A DNA stretch of 64,000 nt, taken from assembly GCA_036376915.1 (NCBI GenBank), contig DASUZK010000059.1, forward strand, positions 1 to 64,000, read 5' to 3'. The position numbers and the translations under genes are program-made. The DNA comes from VRUE01 sp036376915. Its GTDB lineage: Bacteria; Actinomycetota; Thermoleophilia; Solirubrobacterales; 70-9. Positions 1-6,894 of this stretch are shown here, piece after piece. Under the pieces are notes generated by a model, which ran no database searches, was not told the DNA's origin, and saw nothing but the letters and a program-made list of their open reading frames with translations. Each line of letters begins with the position of its first letter. The stretch's first letter is position 1.

Positions 1-260
1 TTCGAAGACCCGCCCTCAGCAGCCTCCGCGCGGCGCCGGACACCCCCACCCCCCGCCACCCGCCCGAGATGCGGTCTAGCTTGGGGCGGCTCAGGCAGGA
101 TCGGCGCTGTCTTCACTGCCCGCGGCAGGCCGACGTCTGGGGGGAGCTTGGGTGGGTCGGGAGGGCTCAACAGCCCGGGACCGATTCGGAGGGCCACGAG
201 CAGGAGAGCGAAAGCGAGCGCACCTGCCCCGGCCTGCGACCAACGGATCCGAAGCTTCAT
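1..260 (-). CDS. Partial membrane-anchored or secreted protein, N-terminus only
   Basis: An open frame reads leftward from ATG at 260 to the window edge without a stop (86 codons). It starts MKLRIRW and has a hydrophobic stretch at about residues 10-25 (AGAGALAFALLLVALRI), then a proline-rich segment. This looks like a signal anchor or signal peptide followed by an exported domain. An AGGA ribosome binding site lies 8 bases upstream on the minus strand. It diverges from rpsF. The rest of the gene is outside the window and I do not recognise a family, so function is unknown. Confidence 0.55.
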   Translation of the reverse strand, partial: MKLRIRWSQAGAGALAFALLLVALRIGPGLLSPPDPPKLPPDVGLPRAVKTAPILPEPPQARPHLGRVAGGGGVRRRAEAAEGGSS

Positions 261-358
261 GGCTTTCCTAAGGCTGAAGACCGATCGGGCTCTCCCCCCC
301 GTCCGATGGCGAGGGTCGGCGCCCCCGACCCTCGCCCACCCCGCATGTACCCCATCGC

Positions 359-364
359 TATAGT
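359..364 (+). promoter_or_regulatory. Candidate -10 box of rpsF
   Basis: TATAGT lies 12 bases before the rpsF TTG codon, which has no visible Shine-Dalgarno sequence. A transcript starting 6-8 bases after this box would be almost leaderless. No convincing -35 was found. This is inference from sequence only. Confidence 0.35.
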
Positions 365-376
365 CCCTCGCCGCTT

Positions 377-844
377 TTGGCAGCCCCACGCGAATACGAG
401 CTGGTCCTCATGCTGGACCCTGGGCAGGACGAGCCTGCGCGCGACGCGCTGGCTCAGGACGCCCGTGGCCGGATCGAGGCCGACGGGACGCTGAAGCACG
501 AGAACAAGTGGGGCCTGCGCAAGATGGCCTACGAGATCGAGCAGCGCAACGAGGCCGACTACCGCTGGTTCCGCTTCGAGGGGCCGTCGGAGCTGCTCGA
601 CGACCTCAACCACAACCTGAAGATCGCCGACGGCGTGCTGCGCTTCCGCATCTTCAAAGTCGACTCCAGCGCCCCCGTGATGGTGCCGCCAGCCGTCGGC
701 GCGCCCGCGCCCGGGGCGTCGCGGGACCGGGGCGCCCCGGGCGCCCACCGGGGTGACGAGGACGGCGCTCCCGAAGAGCCCCCCGTCGAGGTCGAGGCGG
801 CCGTCACGGCCCCCGAAGAGCCTGCAGCGCCCGCCGCCGAGTAA
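377..844 (+). CDS. rpsF: 30S ribosomal protein bS6
   Basis: This is a 155-residue protein. Residues 1-95 match bS6: the REYELVLMLDP opening, the NKWGLRKMAYEI strand and YRWFRFEG are typical. bS6 binds 16S rRNA with bS18 in the platform of the small subunit. The C-terminus is a long low-complexity tail of Pro, Ala and Glu (about residues 100-155), longer than the usual 95-130 residue family size. The start is TTG at 377; no in-frame ATG gives a better N-terminus. It heads the cluster rpsF-ssb-rpsR-rplI. Confidence 0.93.
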   Translation: MAAPREYELVLMLDPGQDEPARDALAQDARGRIEADGTLKHENKWGLRKMAYEIEQRNEADYRWFRFEGPSELLDDLNHNLKIADGVLRFRIFKVDSSAPVMVPPAVGAPAPGASRDRGAPGAHRGDEDGAPEEPPVEVEAAVTAPEEPAAPAAE

Positions 845-881
845 GCGTCGGCGGGACCGCGAACGTCCGATATCGGATGTT

Positions 882-962
882 TCAGAACCCCGTCTCAAAC
901 CGCGTGTGCGGCTGGCGAGCGCGCCGCCAGACGTGCGCGGGGGTTTTGAGACGGGGTTCTGA
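882..962. repeat. Palindrome C, rpsF-ssb gap
   Basis: 18-base perfect inverted arms (882-899 TCAGAACCCCGTCTCAAA, and 945-962) enclose a 45-base loop. The loop holds a nested hairpin, CTGGCG with loop AGCGCGC and CGCCAG. A separate 12-base palindrome, TCCGATATCGGA, sits just before it at 866-877. There is no T-tract, so a simple rho-independent terminator is not obvious. It may be a processing or attenuation site within the ribosomal cluster, or a mobile palindrome. Confidence 0.75.
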
Positions 963-1070
963 GGCCCTCCGGCCTGGATTTGTGCGGAGATTGCGGGGCA
1001 AGGGGGGAGAGACGCGCCGCCTGCGCTCTTAGACTGAAGCTCAGGCAAGCGATTAGAGGAGTTGAGAGCC

Positions 1071-1529
1071 GTGGCGGCTTCGAACATCAACGTGGTGGTC
1101 ATAACCGGAAACTTGACCAAGGACCCCGAGCTGCGCAGCACCGGTGGCGGGACATCGGTCTGCGAGCTGAGGGTGGCGGTGAACAGCAGCCGCAAGAATG
1201 GGCAGACCGGCCAGTGGGAGGACAAGGCGAACTACTTCGACGTGGTCGTCTGGGGAGCACAGGGCGAGAACTGCGCCAACTACCTCTCCAAGGGCCGCCC
1301 GGTTGCGGTCGAGGGCCGACTCGACTGGAGCGAGTGGGAGGCCAAAGACGGCAGCGGCAAACGGCAGAAGGTCCAGATCGTCGCCAAATCTGTCCAGTTC
1401 CTCGGTTCGCGCGACGGGGGCGGCGGCGGCAACGGCAGCTTCACCCCGAGCAGCGACGTCCCGGCCGACTCCTCCGACTTCGCCGGCGCAGCCGCCGGTG
1501 GTGGCGGAGACGACGACATTCCGTTCTAG
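1071..1529 (+). CDS. ssb: Single-stranded DNA-binding protein
   Basis: This is a 152-residue SSB. An OB fold occupies residues 1-112 (INVVVITGNLTKDPELR, then YFDVVVWG and VAVEGRL), followed by a Gly/Ser-rich linker and the acidic tip DDDIPF that recruits partner repair and replication proteins. It coats single-stranded DNA. The GTG at 1071 is chosen because GAGGAG ends 9 bases upstream; the TTG at 1062 would abut that site. It lies between the bS6 and bS18 genes, the common bacterial arrangement, but large palindromes occupy both flanking gaps. Confidence 0.95.
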   Translation: MAASNINVVVITGNLTKDPELRSTGGGTSVCELRVAVNSSRKNGQTGQWEDKANYFDVVVWGAQGENCANYLSKGRPVAVEGRLDWSEWEAKDGSGKRQKVQIVAKSVQFLGSRDGGGGGNGSFTPSSDVPADSSDFAGAAAGGGGDDDIPF

Positions 1530-1537
1530 ATCCGCCT

Positions 1538-1649
1538 CTCCCCTGGGGGCGCCGGACCAAGCGATGCAAGGACGCAGGGAGCGAAGCGTGCTCTGCACGT
1601 GAGCGACCGAGGACGCCGCAGCGCGCAGTGTCCGGCGCCCCCAGGGGAG
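1538..1649. repeat. Palindrome B1, ssb-rpsR gap
   Basis: 20-base perfect inverted arms (1538-1557 CTCCCCTGGGGGCGCCGGAC, and 1630-1649) flank a 72-base interior. The interior begins CAAGCG, then AGGACGCAGGGAG, and ends with GAGGACGC and CGCGCAGT. These blocks recur at 30675-30765 with different arms and a different inner hairpin. It is nested: outer arms, conserved blocks, inner hairpin. No coding potential is expected. Confidence 0.8.
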
Positions 1650-1672
1650 GTTCTGTAGGATCACCGGTCCTT

Positions 1673-1936
1673 ATGGCCAGGATGGACTCAGGAGCAGCAC
1701 CGCCCCGCCGGGGAAGGCGCGCGCCGGACCGGGCGCGTCCCCGCAAGTACACCCGGATCAACTCCGAGGCGGTCGACTACAAGGACCTCAACCTCCTGCG
1801 ACGCTTCCTCTCCGACAAGGGAAAGACGCGCGGAAGGCGGGTAACCGGCCTCTCGCGCAAGCACCAGCGGCAGCTCTCGGTAGCAGTGAAGCGGGCACGC
1901 GAGATCGCGCTCCTGCCCTACGTCGGAGAGCGCTGA
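1673..1936 (+). CDS. rpsR: 30S ribosomal protein bS18
   Basis: This 87-residue protein has the typical bS18 core KYTRINSEAVDYKDLNLLRRF, reading on into KTRGRRVTGLSRKHQRQLSV and ending in a basic C-terminal helix. It forms a heterodimer with bS6 on 16S rRNA. A basic N-terminal extension of about 25 residues precedes the core. The start is ATG at 1673; a second ATG at 1682 is possible. There is no CxxC zinc pair. Its TGA overlaps the rplI ATG (ATGA), which implies coupled translation. Confidence 0.95.
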   Translation: MARMDSGAAPPRRGRRAPDRARPRKYTRINSEAVDYKDLNLLRRFLSDKGKTRGRRVTGLSRKHQRQLSVAVKRAREIALLPYVGER

Positions 1937-2388
1937 TGACCCAGGCCATCCTGCTCGAGGACGTCGACGATCTCGGCCATCGCGGCGATCCGGTCGACGT
2001 CTCCCCCGGCTACCTGCGCAACTACCTGATCCCGCGCAAGCTGGCCGCACCCGCGACGCCGGGTGCGCTGGAGCAAGCTCAGCGCCGGCGCGTGGAGGCT
2101 GAAAGGGCCGAAAAGGCACGCGCCGAGCGCGAAGAGCAGGCGGCCTCGCTGCTCTCCAAGACCGTTCTCACGATCCACCAGCGAGCGGGCGAGGACGGCA
2201 AGCTCTTCGGTTCGGTCGGGGCCAAGGAGATCGTCGAGGCGATCCGCGAGGCACGCGATCTGCGCATCGACCGCCGCAACGTCCGCCTCGAGCAACCGAT
2301 CCGCGAGATCGGCACCCACATGGTCGAGATCGAGGTCGCCGATGGCGCGGTCGCGACTGTGAAGACGATCGTCACCGAGGAGCGCTAG
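1936..2388 (+). CDS. rplI: 50S ribosomal protein bL9
   Basis: This 150-residue bL9 has the N-terminal domain with GHRGDPVDVSPGYLRNYLIP (about residues 14-33), the long connecting helix (about 40-75) and the C-terminal domain with KLFGSVGAKEIVEAI. It binds 23S rRNA near the L1 stalk base. The start overlaps the rpsR stop by one base. Length and domains are normal for the family. It is the last recognisable ribosomal gene of the cluster. Confidence 0.95.
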   Translation: MTQAILLEDVDDLGHRGDPVDVSPGYLRNYLIPRKLAAPATPGALEQAQRRRVEAERAEKARAEREEQAASLLSKTVLTIHQRAGEDGKLFGSVGAKEIVEAIREARDLRIDRRNVRLEQPIREIGTHMVEIEVADGAVATVKTIVTEER

Positions 2389-2422
2389 CGCCACTCTGTC
2401 CGGCGGTTAGGCTTGCGAGGCG

Positions 2423-3142
2423 TTGACCTCGCGCCGCCTGCCAACCCGCATCAGCCGTCGCGCCAAGGCGAGGACCCGCTTCGGCTGGGCTCGTTCGGAG
2501 CGCGCGACCCTGGCACTCGCCACCGTTGCCCTCGGGGGAGCCGGTGCGGTGCTCGCCGGCCAGTACGGCCGTATGCTGCAGCGCCGCTCCCATCAGAGCA
2601 ATGGCGACGGCCTGGTCGAAGCCGCCCCGGTCGCCGCCCTCGACACGGTTGGGGTCGCGGTCAGCGGCTATGCCGACGCCCCGCGCAGCGAAACGGTCCT
2701 CTTCAACCTTCTGGCCGGCTTCCTCGGCTCCTTCGCGCTGGTGCGCCTCTCAACCTGGGGCATCCGCGACGAGTGGTGGCCGTTTCGCAACGTCAGCGTC
2801 GGCGGCCGCCACATCCACCACTTCGTGCCGGGCATCGTGATCGCCTTCGCCTCCGGGACGACGGCGCTCCTGACCGACGACGAGGCCCTGGAAGAGCGCC
2901 TCGCGGTGACCACCGGCGTAGGCATGGGGCTTACCTTCGACGAGGCGGCTCTGCTGCTCGACCTGCGCGACGTCTACTGGACGCGTCAGGGACTGCTCAG
3001 CGTCCAGCTCAGCCTCGGCGCCACCGCGATCCTCAGCATCGCGATCCTCACCCAGCGGATACTGCGCCGGGGCGAGCGCCACCAGGAGGCCGAGGGCCTG
3101 ATCCCGCCGGCCCCGGTCGATCGGATCGATCCGCGGGATTGA
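2423..3142 (+). CDS. Conserved integral membrane protein of unknown function
   Basis: This 239-residue protein has about four to five hydrophobic segments (residues about 28-48, 92-112, 130-150, 195-215) and a basic N-terminus. The most conspicuous motif is GGRHIHHFVPGI at about 130-141, a histidine cluster at a membrane edge that could bind a metal (inference). It is followed by TFDEAALLLDLRDVYW. I do not recognise a characterised family. The start is TTG at 2423 with GCGAGG upstream. It lies 34 bases downstream of rplI in the same direction and ends before a clear hairpin terminator. Confidence 0.75.
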   Translation: MTSRRLPTRISRRAKARTRFGWARSERATLALATVALGGAGAVLAGQYGRMLQRRSHQSNGDGLVEAAPVAALDTVGVAVSGYADAPRSETVLFNLLAGFLGSFALVRLSTWGIRDEWWPFRNVSVGGRHIHHFVPGIVIAFASGTTALLTDDEALEERLAVTTGVGMGLTFDEAALLLDLRDVYWTRQGLLSVQLSLGATAILSIAILTQRILRRGERHQEAEGLIPPAPVDRIDPRD

Positions 3143-3154
3143 GCGGCGGCAGAG

Positions 3155-3180
3155 AAAGGGCGGCCCGGCGGCCGCCCTTT
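3155..3180. terminator. Bidirectional hairpin terminator
   Basis: The perfect stem AAAGGGCGGC / GCCGCCCTTT with a 6-base loop lies between convergent genes ending at 3142 (+) and 3215 (-). The A-tract before and T-tract after the GC stem suit termination in both directions. Confidence 0.75.
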
Positions 3181-3214
3181 CCATCCCCTATTCGTCCTGA
3201 GTCGAAAGCGTTCG

Positions 3215-3988
3215 CTAGCCCTTCGGGGTGCAGGGAAGGACGACGCTGCCCACCAGTTTGGTGTTGTCGCTGAAAATGCCGGATCCCTTTGCGTTGAGAT
3301 GGCCGTCAGGGCATTTGGCGAGGAAATAGCTCTGCTTCTTGCCTTTGTAGGTGAAGTCGCGATGGAGCTTGAGGCTGAAGTTGATCGGCGAGCCAGCCCC
3401 TCCCGCTATCACCGGAACCGAGGCCACGGATTTCAATCCGTAGCGGCCATTTTTGACTTTCGTGACCTTCACCGTGGTGACGACCGCGGCCGGCACCGGG
3501 ACCGTCAGGAAGGCGTGGATGAAGATCGTCGTCGTGCCGCCCTTGACGCCGCCGTTGAAGGCGAGGAGCTTACTGTGGGCGACGATCGGCGGCTGTTCGG
3601 CGAATTCGATCTCGACGTCGGTCTTCCCCGCGCCGACGATCGCGTTGGGACACGCTTTTTCGGCGTTCTTGGTGTCCTGCGAGTTGAGCTTGGCCGCGGT
3701 GCAGGTCGGCAGGCCCTTGGCGTTGAGGGCGCCGTTCTTGTCGGTTTCGACGACGAATTCCCTCAGCGCCGGCGGGTGTTTGCCGTCGAGGGTCTCGACT
3801 TTGCCTTTGACGTCGAGCGTGATCGGCGCCAGCTTGCTCTTCGGCAGTTGCTTCGGGCTGAACGTCCCGTCGACGGTCAGCTTCAGATTCCCCTGCTGGA
3901 CGACGATCTTTTTGGCCACCGCGAGACTCGTCGCCGTAACCGCCACCGCCACCGCCACGGCCATTGTCGTGATCAAGCGCTTGCGCAT
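3215..3988 (-). CDS. Secreted four-cysteine protein, family copy 1
   Basis: This 257-residue protein starts MRKRLITTMAVAVAVAV, a clear Sec signal peptide with likely cleavage near residue 25. The mature part has Cys96, Cys113, Cys226 and Cys253. The same spacing (17, about 112, 27 residues) recurs in the genes at 20830-21612 and 25017-25769. Other shared elements are GLPTC, CPNAIVGAG, an FNG turn and the YKGKKQSYFLAKCPDGHL region. It is probably an extracytoplasmic beta-rich protein with two disulfides (inference). AAAGGAGAGAG precedes the ATG. Function is unknown. Confidence 0.8.
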   Translation of the reverse strand: MRKRLITTMAVAVAVAVTATSLAVAKKIVVQQGNLKLTVDGTFSPKQLPKSKLAPITLDVKGKVETLDGKHPPALREFVVETDKNGALNAKGLPTCTAAKLNSQDTKNAEKACPNAIVGAGKTDVEIEFAEQPPIVAHSKLLAFNGGVKGGTTTIFIHAFLTVPVPAAVVTTVKVTKVKNGRYGLKSVASVPVIAGGAGSPINFSLKLHRDFTYKGKKQSYFLAKCPDGHLNAKGSGIFSDNTKLVGSVVLPCTPKG

Positions 3989-4132
3989 GTCTCTATCTCT
4001 CTCCTTTGCGGCCTGGCTCGTCGGCCGGCCATAGAAAGCCTTGGTCTATCCCTCCAGCAGCCCAAATTACCAACATCGCCGACTAGATAAACCCCGACAT
4101 TCACAGAAAAGAGCGGCTTAACACGCCGGTTT

Positions 4133-4822
4133 TCAGTCCTCGATCATCGAGAGGCGGGTCCGCTCGCGCTCCTCAGCCGCTCTCTCGGGACCCAGGAACG
4201 GCAGCGTGATCCAGAACATCAGGTCCGGCAACCGGCTTGGGAGGCGGGATGCGGCGCCGTGGAGGATCTCGCTGTAGAGCAGCTCGTTGACGCCGCCGGC
4301 AAGCGAGAGCGACGTGATCCCGGGAAGCTCGACCGAGGTCTCGGCTCGGCCGGCATCGAGAAAGCCGGTGAACTGGCGCAGCGCCGCGTCGCGGCGGGCA
4401 AGGGCCTTCGGCCCCGCCGCGAGCACCTCGACTATCGCGAAGCGCGCCTCGTCAGGGTGCTCGGCGAGGTCCTTCAGCAGCTCGCCGAGGCCCGTGGCGA
4501 CGCGCTCGGCCCAAGGGGCGCCGGGCTTGGATTCGAATCCCCTCGCCGTGTCCCCCAGCAGATTGCCCAGCAGCACGTCGTAGGCGGCGAGGAAGCAGTC
4601 CTCCTTGCTGGCGAAGAGCTCGTAGAACGTCTTTCTCGAGACCCCGGCCACGCCGATCACGTCGACCACCCGCGTCTCGGGGTAGCCGCGCTCGGAGACG
4701 ACCTCGATCATCGCCTGCAGGATTCGGTTGCGCTGGGATGCCGTCACGGCCTCCCGCGGCAACCCGTGCCTGCCCCTGGGCAGGCGCTCGCTCAACCTAG
4801 CTGTGCGTCTACCGGAGGCCAC
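4133..4822 (-). CDS. TetR-family transcriptional regulator
   Basis: This 229-residue protein has an N-terminal TetR DNA-binding domain at about residues 30-80. The HTH reads VVDVIGVAGVSRKTFYELF, followed by SKEDCFLAAYD. The remainder is a helical ligand/dimer domain without recognisable specificity. It diverges from the lipoprotein genes starting at 4925, with about 100 bases between, and lies upstream of the secreted protein gene at 3215-3988 on its own strand. Either could be a target (inference). The 144-base gap downstream of it (3989-4132) holds only the leader of that secreted gene. Confidence 0.9.
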   Translation of the reverse strand: MASGRRTARLSERLPRGRHGLPREAVTASQRNRILQAMIEVVSERGYPETRVVDVIGVAGVSRKTFYELFASKEDCFLAAYDVLLGNLLGDTARGFESKPGAPWAERVATGLGELLKDLAEHPDEARFAIVEVLAAGPKALARRDAALRQFTGFLDAGRAETSVELPGITSLSLAGGVNELLYSEILHGAASRLPSRLPDLMFWITLPFLGPERAAEERERTRLSMIED

Positions 4823-4924
4823 CCCGAAACTGTAGAACAGAAGAGGTCCGATAGCGACTTTCTGTACCCGCGCGTCTCCCCTGCAATTTCAGCTCCCAGA
4901 GCGCGATCAATACAATCGTTGACG

Positions 4925-5608
4925 GTGAGCAGGGAGGGGATACGCCGGATCGCAGCGCTTTTCGCCGCAGTCATCGTGGGTGGCGCCCTCGTGGCCTGTG
5001 GAAACTCGAGCTCGAGCGCGACCGACACCGCGCCCGCGAAGGAGGCAAGCTCGAGCAAGGAGAGCAAGCCCGGCTCGGAAGACTCGCGGGACGGCGGCTC
5101 CCGGTCGCCGGGCGACGAATCGAGCAGCTCACCGCCGGCCGTCGATACCGCTCCGTTGAAGGTTTCGGGTGGGGGCTCGGACCAGTACCGCACCGAGGGG
5201 GGCGACAACAGCATCCAGAACTTCGGCGAGGAGGGCGGGGAGAGCGAGCTGGAGGAAGCGGCCACCACGCTGCACGACTACCTCGTCGCGCGGGCCGAAG
5301 AGGACTGGCCGGCCGCCTGTGCCAACCTGGCGCGAACGGTCACGGACCAGCTCGACGTGCTCGCGTCTCGCTCCGACCAGCTCGAGGGTCAGGACTGCGC
5401 AAAGATCCTCGGGACGTTGACGCCGCCCCTGCCCGCCGCGGCGCGGCGTGAATCCACGATCGTCGACGCGGGCAGCCTGCGGCTCGAAGACGAACGGGCC
5501 TTCCTCCTCTACCGCGGCGCCGAGAACACCGAGTACGCGGTCTTGATGGAGCGGGAAGACGGAGCCTGGAAGGTCGGGGCGCTCGCAGCGACGCCGATCT
5601 CCTACTAG
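4925..5608 (+). CDS. Lipoprotein, tandem family member 1
   Basis: This 227-residue protein has a lipoprotein signal, IAALFAAVIVGGALVAC, with the lipidated cysteine at residue 25. A Ser/Glu-rich linker follows (about 26-85). The globular C-terminal domain contains LHDYLVARAEEDWPAAC, a second cysteine 26 residues later, and the closing GAWKVGAL. The same layout appears in the next two genes, so the three are tandem paralogs. Start is GTG at 4925; TTG at 4919 is the alternative and neither has a strong ribosome binding site. The frame open further upstream is antisense to the TetR gene and is not taken as coding. Function unknown. Confidence 0.75.
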   Translation: MSREGIRRIAALFAAVIVGGALVACGNSSSSATDTAPAKEASSSKESKPGSEDSRDGGSRSPGDESSSSPPAVDTAPLKVSGGGSDQYRTEGGDNSIQNFGEEGGESELEEAATTLHDYLVARAEEDWPAACANLARTVTDQLDVLASRSDQLEGQDCAKILGTLTPPLPAAARRESTIVDAGSLRLEDERAFLLYRGAENTEYAVLMEREDGAWKVGALAATPISY

Positions 5609-5625
5609 TCGATATAGTTTTATCA

Positions 5626-6210
5626 ATGTTCGGGCAGGGTCCTAGGGCTGTCGCCGTGCTCACGGCAATCCTCGTCGCCCTGCAGCTGAGCGCTTGTGGT
5701 GGCGACTCGAGCGCGACCGAAACCGCCGGGACCGGGTCGGCGGCGGAAAGCTCGAACGAGGCGTCTGCCGAAGCGGGCGTCGATCCGACTGAGTGGGACG
5801 AAGTCAACGACGATCTCCGCGGAGACATCCTCTCCTTCGGCCACAAGGGCACCGAGGCGGAACTCGAGGGGGCGACGGTCGTGCTGCGCGCTTACCTCGC
5901 CGCACGCGCAAACGAAAGCTACTCGGAGGTGTGCTCCTACCTGTCGGAATTCATGCTTGCCGTGGCCAAGGGAACGGCTAGGCGGCGAGACGGCGGGGGC
6001 TGCCCCGCTGGGGTCGAGAGCCTGGCGAACGTCTCTTCGTCGGGTGAGGCCAAGGGGCCGCTGCAGATCGACCCAAGCAGCATTCGCCGCGGGAACAAGC
6101 GAACTTTCGTCATCTATGAAGGCGACGAGGAAGGCACCTACGCGATGCTGATGCGACGCGAGGGAGACGCCTGGAAGATCCACGGGTTCGAACCAACGCG
6201 CATATTGTGA
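5626..6210 (+). CDS. Lipoprotein, tandem family member 2
   Basis: This 194-residue protein has signal peptide AVAVLTAILVALQLSAC with the lipidation cysteine at about residue 24. It shares VLRAYLAARANESYSEVC with its neighbours, then a cysteine 23 residues on, and ends with the DAWKIHGF strand. It is the shortest of the three, with a reduced linker. It starts 18 bases after member 1 and its stop overlaps the start of member 3 (GTGA), so the three are probably one operon. Role unknown; probably anchored on the outer face of the cytoplasmic membrane. Confidence 0.8.
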   Translation: MFGQGPRAVAVLTAILVALQLSACGGDSSATETAGTGSAAESSNEASAEAGVDPTEWDEVNDDLRGDILSFGHKGTEAELEGATVVLRAYLAARANESYSEVCSYLSEFMLAVAKGTARRRDGGGCPAGVESLANVSSSGEAKGPLQIDPSSIRRGNKRTFVIYEGDEEGTYAMLMRREGDAWKIHGFEPTRIL

Positions 6211-6878
6211 CGTCGAAGGCTTCACTGAAGACGTGGGCGACGCTCCTGGCCACGGCGCTGATCGCGACGTCGCTGGCTGCCTGCGGCGGCGGCGAGGCAA
6301 CCGACACCGGCACTCGCTCGGCGGAAGGCACGGAAGGCACGACGGTCAGGGACACCGTCGCCGACGACACCGTGGCCGACACCAGCGAGCAGATTCGCTC
6401 CAACGTCAAGACGGGGCCCCTGCGCGTGACGGGCGGCGGCGCGGAGCAGTTCCGCGACATCGACTACTACACCACCTTGAAACACGGCAAGGAAGCGCCC
6501 CGCCGGGCGCTGGAGCAGGCCGCCCGCGCCGTGCATGGGTATCTCATCGCCCGCGTCCAGAATGACTGGGCGACTTCCTGCTCCTACCTGGACGAGGGGG
6601 CGCTGAAATCCGCGATGAGCATCGGCTCGCGCTTCGAGGAGGTGGCCGGCAAGGGCTGCCCGGCGATCATCGCCCACCTGCTCGGGGAAGTGCCCCTCCG
6701 AAAGACCTTCGTCTCCAGCGAAGTGGAGGCCGGGGTCCTCCGAATCAGGAGAGAAGGGGGCTATTTCTTCTACAGGGCCGGCGGCGCCCCCTACACGGTC
6801 GGCCTGTCACGGGACGACGACGGCAACTGGAAGCTCTCTGGGTTCCTCATCACCAAGATCGCCCCGCCGCCTTCCTGA
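6207..6878 (+). CDS. Lipoprotein, tandem family member 3
   Basis: This 223-residue protein has signal peptide and lipobox SLAAC (cysteine near residue 26), a Thr/Asp-rich linker, then VHGYLIARVQNDWATSC with a second cysteine 26 residues later, and GNWKLSGF near the end. The RVTGGGAEQFRDID segment parallels KVSGGGSDQYRTEGG in member 1, so members 1 and 3 are closer to each other than to member 2. The GTG start overlaps the preceding TGA. Convergent with purA across a 12-base gap. Confidence 0.8.
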   Translation: MTSKASLKTWATLLATALIATSLAACGGGEATDTGTRSAEGTEGTTVRDTVADDTVADTSEQIRSNVKTGPLRVTGGGAEQFRDIDYYTTLKHGKEAPRRALEQAARAVHGYLIARVQNDWATSCSYLDEGALKSAMSIGSRFEEVAGKGCPAIIAHLLGEVPLRKTFVSSEVEAGVLRIRREGGYFFYRAGGAPYTVGLSRDDDGNWKLSGFLITKIAPPPS

Positions 6879-6894
6879 GCCGAGAGCAGCTCAG
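6875..6894. terminator. Possible weak bidirectional hairpin
   Basis: CTGAGC and GCTCAG form a 6-bp stem with an 8-base loop that overlaps the stop codons of the convergent lipoprotein and purA genes. It is short and has no T-tract, so support is weak. Confidence 0.25.

Noticed and set aside
257..1225. Long minus-strand open frame opposite rpsF and ssb
   Set aside because: It is antisense to two recognised genes, has Arg/Gly-rich unstructured content and follows the GC bias of the coding strand. Only its separate neighbour starting at 260 in another frame is kept.
980..1672. Upstream extension of the bS18 frame through ssb
   Set aside because: bS18 homology begins after 1673 and the upstream part overlaps ssb in another frame.
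4259..4924. Upstream extension of the first lipoprotein frame
   Set aside because: This part is antisense to the TetR gene. The lipoprotein signal begins at the GTG at 4925.
4823..4924. TetR operator in the divergent gap
   Set aside because: CTGTA and TACAG-like pieces are present but do not form a convincing symmetric site.
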